A stretch of 39,871 bases of DNA from Bacteroidales bacterium (GTDB taxonomy: Bacteria; Bacteroidota; Bacteroidia; Bacteroidales; Bacteroidaceae): NCBI GenBank assembly GCA_015060865.1, contig SUXS01000002.1, forward strand, positions 1 through 39,871, read 5' to 3'. Below, one piece after another: positions 1 through 7,000 of this stretch. Below the pieces are notes generated by a model, which was not told where the DNA came from, did not search any database, and saw only the letters and a program-made list of their open reading frames with translations. How positions within the stretch are numbered: position 1 is the first letter of the stretch; each line of letters begins with the position of its first letter. The translations under genes were made by a program, and so were the position numbers.

Positions 1-69
1 AAGACGGATCGCTTCGTCATAACCGGCAAGGCGATGCCGATTGACTGGCTGCCACGTGAAGTGACTTAA
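1..69 (+). CDS. C-terminal fragment of an unidentified protein
   Basis: Reading frame 1 is open from the first base and ends at a TAA at 67-69, giving 22 residues that end in IDWLPREVT. The codons are G/C-ending, unlike the AT-rich sequence that follows, and a weak hairpin with a T-run follows the stop. It is therefore probably the last part of a real plus-strand gene that starts outside the window. The fragment is too short to name a family. It could also be a chance open frame. Confidence 0.45.
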   Translation, partial: KTDRFVITGKAMPIDWLPREVT

Positions 70-89
70 AGTGCTTTTCTTGTTCATTT

Positions 90-114
90 GTTGACTTTTT
101 TGTGTCAACTTTTT
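90..114 (+). terminator. Possible weak intrinsic terminator
   Basis: GTTGAC at 90-95 pairs with GTCAAC at 104-109 and is followed by five T (110-114). It lies 20 bases after the stop of the partial gene. The stem is only 6 bp, so this is a weak call. Confidence 0.35.
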
Positions 115-185
115 CTAGGACAAGACACCGTTTTGGGCGTAGGTATCGGTAATTGGGCGTATCACACTGTATCTCACCTTATTAC

Positions 186-402
186 CGACCGACACCTGGG
201 ATGCGGGGTATCGGTCTCACATGGAAATATTGCTGCTGTTTAGGGTTTAGAGAGTTGCAGCACTTCCTTACATCTATCAGAGGCGTCTGACAGAAATAAT
301 CTCTTTGTCTGATTTTTCTATTGAAAGGCTCCGGCAGAATTATTAAAGCCATCTGATTTCCGTATGCCTGCCACCGATACCCCGCAACGGGGGTGTCGGT
401 CG
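186..402. repeat. Small element bounded by 30-bp inverted arms
   Basis: The left arm (186-215) and right arm (373-402) are inverted copies matching at 26 of 30 positions, sharing ACCGATACCCCGCA and GTGTCGGTCG. Each arm is also nearly self-complementary, because ACCGA/TCGGT ends flank the GC-rich centre, so each can fold alone. About 157 bp lies between them. This layout fits a non-autonomous mobile or palindromic repeat, but no target-site duplication or transposase is visible. Confidence 0.5.
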
Positions 403-681
403 ATAACACACTCTTTATATGGCATTTACGGGCGAACACCGACTCCTTGAATAAAATAGGGAAACAATATTTCACACGCGTCTGCTCCTAGGTTGGTTCT
501 TATCGCCCACGAATGACACGGATAAACACGAATTTAGGTTACTTATCTCACGCTCTCACAATGCTTGCGCTTGAACGCCTGAAGGACTGAAGTCAAGGGA
601 AAAGCAAGGGTAAAGCCAACTCCTAATTATAATGCTACGATACTCCTAATTCCTAACTCCTAATTCCTAATTAAAGAGGCC

Positions 682-1977
682 CTACTCTCTTCTTATCTTT
701 ATCTCAAATGCCTCAGGGTGACTCTCTGTAAATGACTTGGCATCCTTCACGACCAGAGCGAGGTAACCACCACCACCGGCACCAGGCATCTTCCAAGCAA
801 GGACGTCATCCATGGCACTATAATGCGCAATAGCATTGGCAATATAGGTACCGTCTTCTTCGGGATGTTCAATATAAGTAGGCGAAACCATGCCTGGGAA
901 CATAGCGACTTGGGCTTCGAAGGAGGCCTTGTAGGCAGAAGCAAAGGCAGCAAGATCATGAGCAAGGATGGCTGTCCAGCAAGCTTCTGCAGCATCCGCA
1001 AGGGCTTTTACCTTGGACGGCGTGATGTCCTTATCCTCAACTACGGAACATCCGGGTTTACGAGGCTCCATGGGAAGCATCACGAGGTGTTCTTCCAAAA
1101 AGCGAAGGGTCATCTCGTCCGTGGTACTTTCAAGTTTCTGGGGCCAGAAGTTCTTGTCGTAGTAGTGCCGGCACAAACCGGGGACACATATGCCAATGGC
1201 ATCCTGAGCACCAGAAATATGCCCGTCTTCACGCTCGGGGCTATTCTCGAAGCAGAAGACAAGACGGGCCAGCATCTCGGGATCCATCTTGGGAAGCTTC
1301 ATAGGCCATATCTTCTGAATCATCTTACGGGTGCTGGTGCTCAAGCCACAGCGGTCGCGCACCTCAAACGTTGGCTCCAGAGAGATGGTGATGGCCCAAC
1401 CTGGATGATGCATGCTCACGTAAGGTTGGTCAATCCATGTACCGGCTATATCCAACCTTGTAGGGATTCCGGACCCTCTTCCGTCTCCCTTAGAGGGAGA
1501 GACCTCTGATTCCGCTCCTTGCTTTAATGCGGCTTTGAGGCTACTGGAACTACGAGCTTGCAAGCCTTCGTGAGGGGTGCGCTCCAACTCTATATATTGG
1601 ATGCCGCGCTCCTCGCAGAGCTGGCGCTTAGCGGCGCTACCACCTTCGGCATTGACGACGAAGATGTCGGGCTGAACGATATCGAGCGTAGGAATAAAGT
1701 CGATGACTCCATTCCCCGCATTGATATAGGCCTCCTTCACCGCCTTGATGTTGCGCACCATGAACAGGCGTTCCTCCTGAGGAAACATGGGTTTGCGGTG
1801 CTTATATTCGAGATAGGTAGCATCGGAACCTATGCCTACATAGAGGTCGCCAAACTGGGAGGCTTGCTGGAAAAATTCCACATGACCGCTATGCAAGAGG
1901 TCGTAACAGCCAGATACAAAAACGCGAGGCTTTTTTGTCAATTCTGAATTATGATTTCTGATTTCTGATTCTTTCAT
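682..1977 (-). CDS. Cytidylyltransferase-like / GHMP-kinase-like fusion protein
   Basis: The 431-residue protein joins two domains. Residues about 17-150 are a nucleotidyltransferase of the cytidylyltransferase superfamily: GCYDLLHSGH supplies the HxGH nucleotide site, and SSSSLKAAL stands where an ISSTxxR-type motif is expected. Residues about 170-431 resemble a GHMP sugar kinase: RLDIAGTWID at the start, a degenerate GLSTSTRK phosphate loop, SGAQDAIGI, and a late GAGGGGYLAL motif. It is last in the wecA-rmlA-gmd-fcl operon, so a role in making or salvaging a nucleotide-activated sugar or polyol is likely, but the substrate is unknown. The first 13 codons come from an (AATCAG)-type micro-repeat, so translation may really begin at a TTG codon at residue 14. 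I am confident of the domains and not of the reaction. Confidence 0.75.
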   Translation of the reverse strand: MKESEIRNHNSELTKKPRVFVSGCYDLLHSGHVEFFQQASQFGDLYVGIGSDATYLEYKHRKPMFPQEERLFMVRNIKAVKEAYINAGNGVIDFIPTLDIVQPDIFVVNAEGGSAAKRQLCEERGIQYIELERTPHEGLQARSSSSLKAALKQGAESEVSPSKGDGRGSGIPTRLDIAGTWIDQPYVSMHHPGWAITISLEPTFEVRDRCGLSTSTRKMIQKIWPMKLPKMDPEMLARLVFCFENSPEREDGHISGAQDAIGICVPGLCRHYYDKNFWPQKLESTTDEMTLRFLEEHLVMLPMEPRKPGCSVVEDKDITPSKVKALADAAEACWTAILAHDLAAFASAYKASFEAQVAMFPGMVSPTYIEHPEEDGTYIANAIAHYSAMDDVLAWKMPGAGGGGYLALVVKDAKSFTESHPEAFEIKIRRE

Positions 1978-2070
1978 ATACTCTACACCTGTTCAGAGGC
2001 TGAGCAATAACGTTAACTAAGTGCGAAGGTCGAATTACGAAGTGCGAAGTTCGAATTACGAATGGCATAC

Positions 2071-3012
2071 CTACCTTTCTGCGCGCATGGGATTGTTGAG
2101 GAAGTCCTCGTAGGAGAGACGGATGCCTTCTTCGAGGCTTACCCTTGCTTCCCATCCCAAGGATTTGGCTTTGGAGACATCGAGGAGCTTGCGTGGAGTA
2201 CCATTAGGCTTTGAGGTATCCCACAGGATCTTCCCTTCGTAGCCTACGACCTTGGCCACCAGCTCTGTAAGCGCCTTGATGGTCACCTCCTTGCCCGTAC
2301 CGGCATTGACGGTCTCATTGCCGCTATAGTTGTTCATCAGGAACACGCATAGGTTGGCAAGGTCGTCCACATAGAGGAACTCACGCAAAGGTGTACCATC
2401 ACCCCAGCAGGTGACCTCCTTGAGCCCAGCCTCCTTGGCTTCATGAAAGCGGCGTATGAGAGCAGGAAGCACATGGCTGTGTGTAGGATGGTAATTGTCG
2501 TTAGGACCATACAGATTGGTAGGCATCACACTGATATAGTCTGTACCATACTGACGGTTGAGGTACTCGCAATACTTCAGTCCCGAAATCTTGGCCAGGG
2601 CATAGGCCTCATTGGTGGGTTCCAAAGCAGAAGTGAGCAAGCAACTCTCTGGCATCGGCTGAGGAGCCAAACGAGGATAGATACACGAAGAGCCGAGGAA
2701 TTCCAGTTTCTTGCAACCATTCTTCCATGCGGCATGGATGACATTCATCTCGAGCATCATATTCTCATACATGAAGTCGGCCAGTGCACTCTGGTTGGCA
2801 ATGATACCACCCACCTTGGCAGCAGCCAAGAACACATACTCTGGGCGTTCCTCTGCAAAGAACTTCTCTACCTGATCCTGACGGCAGAGGTCGAGCTCGG
2901 CATGGGTGCGGGTTATAATATGGGTATATCCCTGACGCTCCAGTTCACGGATGATGGCAGAGCCTACCATGCCGCGATGGCCAGCAACGTAGATTTTTGA
3001 GTTTATATCCAT
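2071..3012 (-). CDS. fcl: GDP-L-fucose synthase
   Basis: This 313-residue extended SDR enzyme has the N-terminal NAD(P) motif [10 protein letters not shown], the family signature [10 protein letters not shown], and the catalytic Tyr-x-x-x-Lys in YALAK. The family converts GDP-4-keto-6-deoxy-D-mannose to GDP-L-fucose by epimerisation and NADPH reduction in the cytoplasm. Its length is normal for the family. It lies just after gmd in the direction of transcription, which makes its substrate, with a 35-bp spacer of (TTGTCAA)-like micro-repeats. The last few codons of the frame ([10 protein letters not shown]) look complete. Alternative names are wcaG and fcl. The call is firm. Confidence 0.95.
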   Translation of the reverse strand: MDINSKIYVAGHRGMVGSAIIRELERQGYTHIITRTHAELDLCRQDQVEKFFAEERPEYVFLAAAKVGGIIANQSALADFMYENMMLEMNVIHAAWKNGCKKLEFLGSSCIYPRLAPQPMPESCLLTSALEPTNEAYALAKISGLKYCEYLNRQYGTDYISVMPTNLYGPNDNYHPTHSHVLPALIRRFHEAKEAGLKEVTCWGDGTPLREFLYVDDLANLCVFLMNNYSGNETVNAGTGKEVTIKALTELVAKVVGYEGKILWDTSKPNGTPRKLLDVSKAKSLGWEARVSLEEGIRLSYEDFLNNPMRAER

Positions 3013-3047
3013 TGCTTAATTGTCAATTGTGAATTGTCAATTATCAA

Positions 3048-4175
3048 TTACTTCACTATTCCCTTCTCCAGATACTCCACCAAGTTAGTGCGCACACGGT
3101 CACCGGCACGTTCGATAGCCACCTTGGCCATATCGGCCTCGACCATAATCTTCACCAACTGTTCGAAAGAGGTCTTGCCTGGATCCCAGCCGAGCTTAGC
3201 ACGGGCTTTCGTGGGGTCTCCCCAAAGGTTCACCACATCGGTGGGACGGAAGAAGTCGGGCGATACTTCGATCACCACATCACCAACCGACAATCCGGGG
3301 TTGACAATCACCAGCTGCGGGTCGATGCTCTTGATGATACCCTTTTCCTCAGCATCCTCGCCTACAAATTCCAGTTCGATACCCACATGCTTGAAGGCAT
3401 AGTAGCAGAAGTCACGTACAGAATGTTGCACACCCGTTGCGATGACGAAGTCTTCGGGTTTATCGTTCTGCAACATCAGCCACATACACTCCACATAGTC
3501 CTTGGCATAGCCCCAGTCGCGCAGCGAGGAGAGGTTGCCGAGGTATAGCTTACTCTGCTTGCCCTGTGCAATGCGGGCAGCAGCAAGGGTTATCTTACGG
3601 GTCACGAAGGTCTCTCCACGGCGCTCGCTCTCATGGTTGAAGAGGATGCCCGAGCAGCAGAACATGCCATATGCCTCGCGATACTCCTTCACAATCCAGT
3701 GGCCATAGAGCTTGGCCACGGCATAGGGGCTATAGGGATGGAACGGAGTATTCTCATTCTGAGGTACCTCCTCCACCTTACCATAAAGCTCCGATGTAGA
3801 AGCCTGATATATGTGGCATGTCTCGGCCAGACCGCAGAGGCGCACTGCCTCGAGGATGCGAAGCACACCTGTAGCATCCACATTGGCAGTAAACTCTGGA
3901 GCATCGAAGCTAACCTGTACATGGCTCTGGGCTGCCAAGTTGTATATCTCGTCGGGACGCACCTTGCTCACGACCTGAATAAGGCTCATTGAGTCGCCCA
4001 AGTCGGCATAGTGAAGGTGAAAGTTCGGGTTACCCTCCAGATGAGCGATACGCTCACGATAGTCTACTGACGAACGACGAATGGTACCGTGTACGTCATA
4101 TCCCTTACTCAACAAGAACTCGGACAGAAAAGATCCGTCCTGACCAGTCACACCGGTAATCAATGCTGTTTTCAT
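3048..4175 (-). CDS. gmd: GDP-mannose 4,6-dehydratase
   Basis: This 375-residue extended SDR enzyme starts with the nucleotide-binding motif [10 protein letters not shown] and has the catalytic region [12 protein letters not shown], with Tyr and Lys in the YxxxK arrangement, plus the substrate-loop signature FNHESERRG. It makes GDP-4-keto-6-deoxymannose from GDP-mannose, the first committed step to GDP-L-fucose. The next gene is fcl, which completes the pathway. In Bacteroidales, GDP-fucose feeds capsule and surface glycoprotein fucosylation. The 230 bp upstream (4176-4405) hold no gene but contain a CTCCATATATCTCC-like degenerate repeat, so gmd-fcl could also have its own promoter there. None is clear. 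Confidence 0.96.
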   Translation of the reverse strand: MKTALITGVTGQDGSFLSEFLLSKGYDVHGTIRRSSVDYRERIAHLEGNPNFHLHYADLGDSMSLIQVVSKVRPDEIYNLAAQSHVQVSFDAPEFTANVDATGVLRILEAVRLCGLAETCHIYQASTSELYGKVEEVPQNENTPFHPYSPYAVAKLYGHWIVKEYREAYGMFCCSGILFNHESERRGETFVTRKITLAAARIAQGKQSKLYLGNLSSLRDWGYAKDYVECMWLMLQNDKPEDFVIATGVQHSVRDFCYYAFKHVGIELEFVGEDAEEKGIIKSIDPQLVIVNPGLSVGDVVIEVSPDFFRPTDVVNLWGDPTKARAKLGWDPGKTSFEQLVKIMVEADMAKVAIERAGDRVRTNLVEYLEKGIVK

Positions 4176-4405
4176 ATACTATATATAATTTAAGTTTCGG
4201 AAGTTCAACTTTCAGGTAGTCAGCAGCTTGATGGAGTTATCACTTCGCACCTTGGCAGATATAGGCGAGAGCATTTTCATACGTAAAAATATTTGGTATT
4301 TACCTCCATATATCTCCGTTAAACTCCTGTATCTCCATAATTTTTACATGAGAAAGTTGAATATGTAATTGTATTAATATTTTATAATCTCTTTAGAGGG
4401 AAATA
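4176..4405. other. Gap between gmd and rmlA with degenerate repeats
   Basis: No gene is seen. The 230 bp hold two kinds of degenerate repeat: GAAGTTCAACTTTC-like words near 4200 and CTCCATATATCTCC / CTCCTGTATCTCC words near 4303-4340. No TAnnTTTG core on the minus strand stands out, so gmd is more likely read from the operon promoter. Confidence 0.5.
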
Positions 4406-5290
4406 TCATCTTTTATGCTCGGCAATAACCTTAAGCAAATATTGCCCATACTGATTTTTTATCATTGGCTGAGCCAATTGACGCATACGCTCCTCGTCAA
4501 TCCACCCTTTGCGATAGGCAATACCCTCCAAGCAGGCGACCTTAAGGCCTTGACGTTTCTCAATGACCTCCACAAAAGTAGAAGCCTCACTCAATGAATC
4601 ATGAGTACCTGTATCCAACCATGCAAAACCTCGGCCCAATGTCTGTACTTTCAACTCTCCATCGTGGAGGAAGTGCTGATTCACCGTAGTAATTTCCAAT
4701 TCACCGCGGGCTGAAGGCTTGATATTCTTTGCCACCTCTACCACCTTATTCGGATAGAAGTATAATCCCACAACAGCATAGTTGCTCTTCGGGTGTTGCG
4801 GCTTCTCCTCAATACTCAAGCAATTGCCAGATTCGTCAAACTCAGCCACACCATAACGCTCCGGGTCGCTAACCCAATAGCCGAACACGGTAGCCTTACC
4901 GTCTTCTTCGGCATTGCGAACACTCTCGCGAAGCATAGCACTGAAACCTGCACCATGAAATATATTATCGCCCAGCACCAAGCATACACTATCCGTACCT
5001 ATGAACTGCTCTCCTATAATGAACGCTTGTGCCAAGCCATCAGGACTAGGTTGCTCTGCATATTCAAAATGCACTCCATAATCACTTCCATCTCCTAAAA
5101 GGCGTTGAAAACCAGGTAAATCCTGGGGAGTAGATATAATAAGTATATCACGGATGCCTGCAAGCATCAGTACCGATATGGGATAATACACCATCGGCTT
5201 ATCATAAATGGGAAGTAACTGCTTGCTTACGCCCTTAGTAATCGGATACAAGCGAGTTCCGCTTCCACCAGCTAATACGATACCCTTCAT
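4406..5290 (-). CDS. rmlA: Glucose-1-phosphate thymidylyltransferase
   Basis: This 294-residue protein has the sugar-nucleotidyltransferase signature [20 protein letters not shown] at its N terminus, followed by [17 protein letters not shown] and [20 protein letters not shown], all typical of short RmlA/RfbA enzymes. The family makes dTDP-glucose from dTTP and glucose-1-phosphate, the entry step for dTDP-rhamnose and related sugars. rmlB, rmlC and rmlD are not in the window and must lie elsewhere if the full pathway exists. The gene follows the WecA-type transferase with a 21-bp gap and is probably co-transcribed with it. Its length fits the family. Confidence 0.95.
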   Translation of the reverse strand: MKGIVLAGGSGTRLYPITKGVSKQLLPIYDKPMVYYPISVLMLAGIRDILIISTPQDLPGFQRLLGDGSDYGVHFEYAEQPSPDGLAQAFIIGEQFIGTDSVCLVLGDNIFHGAGFSAMLRESVRNAEEDGKATVFGYWVSDPERYGVAEFDESGNCLSIEEKPQHPKSNYAVVGLYFYPNKVVEVAKNIKPSARGELEITTVNQHFLHDGELKVQTLGRGFAWLDTGTHDSLSEASTFVEVIEKRQGLKVACLEGIAYRKGWIDEERMRQLAQPMIKNQYGQYLLKVIAEHKR

Positions 5291-5311
5291 ATTCTCGTCA
5301 CATTAAATTTA

Positions 5312-6487
5312 TTATACCTTTTCATGATCATCCATCATCCGCTGCAACCAAAGGAAGACACCCTTTCGCTCGATATGAGATGCCTCACCCAACCACTTCA
5401 TCAAACGATATACAGCCCAATTATGACGTGCACAATAGTGCATACCATAGTAGAGCACTACCGTCACTAACATAGCTAATGCTATAACGATATAGAGCTG
5501 ACAATCAATACTGCATCCCAGTTTATAGCTCACATACCACCCCAATATAACCAAGCAGTTGAGTGTCAAAATAGAAATCGTAGTGCCAATATGAGAAAAG
5601 CCCATTTCTATAAAAAGGTGGTGCAGATGTGTCTTGTCCGGATTAAAAGGAGAGGTTCCACGCAACATACGCATACTCATCACACGCACGGTATCAAACA
5701 CTGGTATACTTAACACTGACAAGGTGAATGGCACCAATCCTATGCCCCAATCCGAATAGTGTAGACACATTGTATCGGACTTCAAGACATTAAGTACAAA
5801 AGTGGACATCACAACGCCCATCACTAACGTACCCCCATCGCCTATAAACATCTTTGTAGTACGCCCGAACACATTATGAAAGAAGAATGGTATCAACGAA
5901 GCCACACAAACAACCGCAAGCATCACCATAGGCATGTCACCCGACAAATAGAAAAACAAGCCAAAGATACAGCATGTCATTATACAATAGCCGCTACTAT
6001 AGCCATCAACTCCATCAATAAGATTGATGGCATTGGTAATACCTACAATAGTTACGACAGATAAGGGAATACTGACATAGTTCGGTAAGGAAGTAACCCC
6101 CCATAGATGATGCAGGTCATTAAGGCTATAACCGCACGTATACATTATCATCAAAGCTACCAGAATCTCTATCATGAAACGCATACGCGGAGAAAGTTCC
6201 ACTATATCATCTATTGTGCCTAAATACAGCATAATAAGCATTGCCAGCACAATCGTAAACAAGCTACTACAATCAAAGAACAAGCCACTGATGCTCAGTG
6301 ACACCAAAATACCAAACATGACGGCAACACCCCCCAAGACAGGAATAGGCCGGCGTTGCAGCTTACGGGCATCAGGGTTATCTACAATATTCTTCAAGAG
6401 GGCAATACGCAAGATTTTCGGAAAAATCCATATCGCAGCCAACAAAGATACCACAAATGGTATAAAAATATAATAAAATACAGACAT
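5312..6487 (-). CDS. WecA/TagO-type undecaprenyl-phosphate sugar-1-phosphate transferase
   Basis: This 391-residue membrane protein has about ten hydrophobic segments and the motifs of the polyprenyl-phosphate N-acetylhexosamine-1-phosphate transferase family: GTIDDIVELSPRMRF with its paired aspartates, NAINLIDGVDGYSSG, FIGDGGTLVMG, and a C-terminal HLHHLF loop near the substrate site. The family loads the first sugar-phosphate onto undecaprenyl phosphate to start O-antigen, capsule or wall glycan. A clear promoter lies about 160 bp upstream (6651-6682), making this the first gene of the operon that continues with rmlA, gmd and fcl. The exact sugar (GlcNAc or another) cannot be read from sequence. 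Confidence 0.9.
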   Translation of the reverse strand: MSVFYYIFIPFVVSLLAAIWIFPKILRIALLKNIVDNPDARKLQRRPIPVLGGVAVMFGILVSLSISGLFFDCSSLFTIVLAMLIMLYLGTIDDIVELSPRMRFMIEILVALMIMYTCGYSLNDLHHLWGVTSLPNYVSIPLSVVTIVGITNAINLIDGVDGYSSGYCIMTCCIFGLFFYLSGDMPMVMLAVVCVASLIPFFFHNVFGRTTKMFIGDGGTLVMGVVMSTFVLNVLKSDTMCLHYSDWGIGLVPFTLSVLSIPVFDTVRVMSMRMLRGTSPFNPDKTHLHHLFIEMGFSHIGTTISILTLNCLVILGWYVSYKLGCSIDCQLYIVIALAMLVTVVLYYGMHYCARHNWAVYRLMKWLGEASHIERKGVFLWLQRMMDDHEKV

Positions 6488-6650
6488 AATAAAAAAGTGT
6501 TACATTTTAGGATTATACACAAACGGGCATAATCCTAGTTCCCGAATTTCAGTTTATAAAATTGAAATTCAACCAATTACCCCTATTCTTTTGAAAAACG
6601 CTCATATTCACAGCAGTATATTTTTATCCAATCCGACCATGAATATCGTA

Positions 6651-6682
6651 CAAATATAGAAATTTGAAATAGAAGAACCAAA
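6651..6682 (-). promoter_or_regulatory. Bacteroidetes-type promoter for the glycan-precursor operon
   Basis: On the minus strand TTTG (6679-6682) is followed after exactly 20 bases by TATATTTG (6651-6658), matching the Bacteroidetes primary-sigma form TTTG-N19-21-TAnnTTTG. Transcription should begin near 6645 and run into the WecA-type gene with a long leader of about 155 bases. Confidence 0.75.
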
Positions 6683-6857
6683 TTTTAGTATATTCTTTTT
6701 TATTTTACTTAATAGGGATGCCAGTAGTAGAGGAACTGAATAAAAAGAAAGGGACCAGGAATCTAAGCCACGCCGGTCAAGTATAGCACCGGCGCTTGGC
6801 AAAAAAGCAGTTCTTAACTTTCGGGAATAGTTATCAATGGAGGATAGTCCTTACCAT

Positions 6858-6886
6858 AAAAAAAGAAGGTCGTCATCCCGACGACC
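6858..6886 (-). terminator. Intrinsic terminator of the short leader unit
   Basis: On the minus strand GGTCGTC (6880-6886) and GACGACC (6868-6874) form a perfect 7-bp GC-rich stem with a 5-base loop, followed by TTC and seven T (6858-6864). It lies about 40-65 bases after the predicted start of the short transcript, so it ends or attenuates that transcript. It may also end read-through from the nucleotidase gene. Confidence 0.75.
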
Positions 6887-6898
6887 AATCTTCCAACT

Positions 6899-6916
6899 TT
6901 AAAAATCTAATACCAT
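6899..6916 (-). CDS. Five-codon leader ORF (MVLDF)
   Basis: The minus strand reads ATGGTATTAGATTTTTAA, encoding Met-Val-Leu-Asp-Phe-stop. It sits about 7 bases after the predicted transcription start and 13 bases before a terminator stem, the usual order of an attenuator leader peptide. A frame this short can occur by chance, and no Shine-Dalgarno site is visible, so translation is an inference from its position. Confidence 0.4.
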   Translation of the reverse strand: MVLDF

Positions 6917-6929
6917 GAAAAACACGATG

Positions 6930-6937
6930 CAAAGGTA
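6930..6937 (-). promoter_or_regulatory. Promoter core of the short leader unit
   Basis: TACCTTTG on the minus strand matches the Bacteroidetes -7 box. The expected upstream box is imperfect: a TTGG lies about 20 bases upstream (near 6957-6960). Transcription from here would make an RNA of about 65 bases that ends at the hairpin at 6858-6886. Confidence 0.6.
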
Positions 6938-6974
6938 CGATTTTTTTTCTTATCTGCCAACTTTCCGAACAGAA

Positions 6975-6995
6975 AAAGTGTAAAGTTTACACTTT
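6975..6995. promoter_or_regulatory. Perfect 21-bp palindrome, operator-like
   Basis: AAAGTGTAAA and TTTACACTTT flank a single G, a perfect 10-bp dyad. It starts 6 bases after the nucleotidase stop and lies upstream of the -7 box at 6930-6937, where a regulator could bind. Related dyads occur at 36764-36790 and 37131-37157. Confidence 0.5.
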
Positions 6996-7000
6996 CCAAG

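Larger units (their letters stand above)
70..681. other. Gene-free gap rich in repeats
   Basis: I see no credible gene here. The gap holds a weak hairpin (90-114), an element of about 220 bp bounded by related inverted arms (186-402), an AT-rich stretch at about 510-535 containing the words CCACGAATGACACGG and ACACGAAT, and a degenerate (TCCTAAT)n run at about 640-675 next to the end of the cytidylyltransferase-kinase gene. A 97-codon minus-strand frame (182-475) spans the element, but it has no recognisable domain and most likely arises from the element itself. Confidence 0.6.
6488..7000. other. Regulatory gap between the nucleotidase and glycan operon
   Basis: No real gene is seen. A 64-codon minus frame at 6608-6802 overlaps the promoter and has no family features. 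From right to left the gap holds a perfect 21-bp palindrome (6975-6995), a promoter core (6930-6937), a five-codon ORF (6899-6916), an intrinsic terminator (6858-6886), then about 170 bases of unassigned sequence before the operon promoter (6651-6682). Confidence 0.7.

Noticed and set aside
182..475. 97-codon minus-strand open frame
   Set aside because: It spans the inverted-arm element, has no recognisable domain, and its ends coincide with the repeat arms. It is more likely a by-product of the repeat.
6608..6802. 64-codon minus-strand frame before the WecA-type gene
   Set aside because: It overlaps the operon promoter (6651-6682), lacks family motifs and has no start signal.
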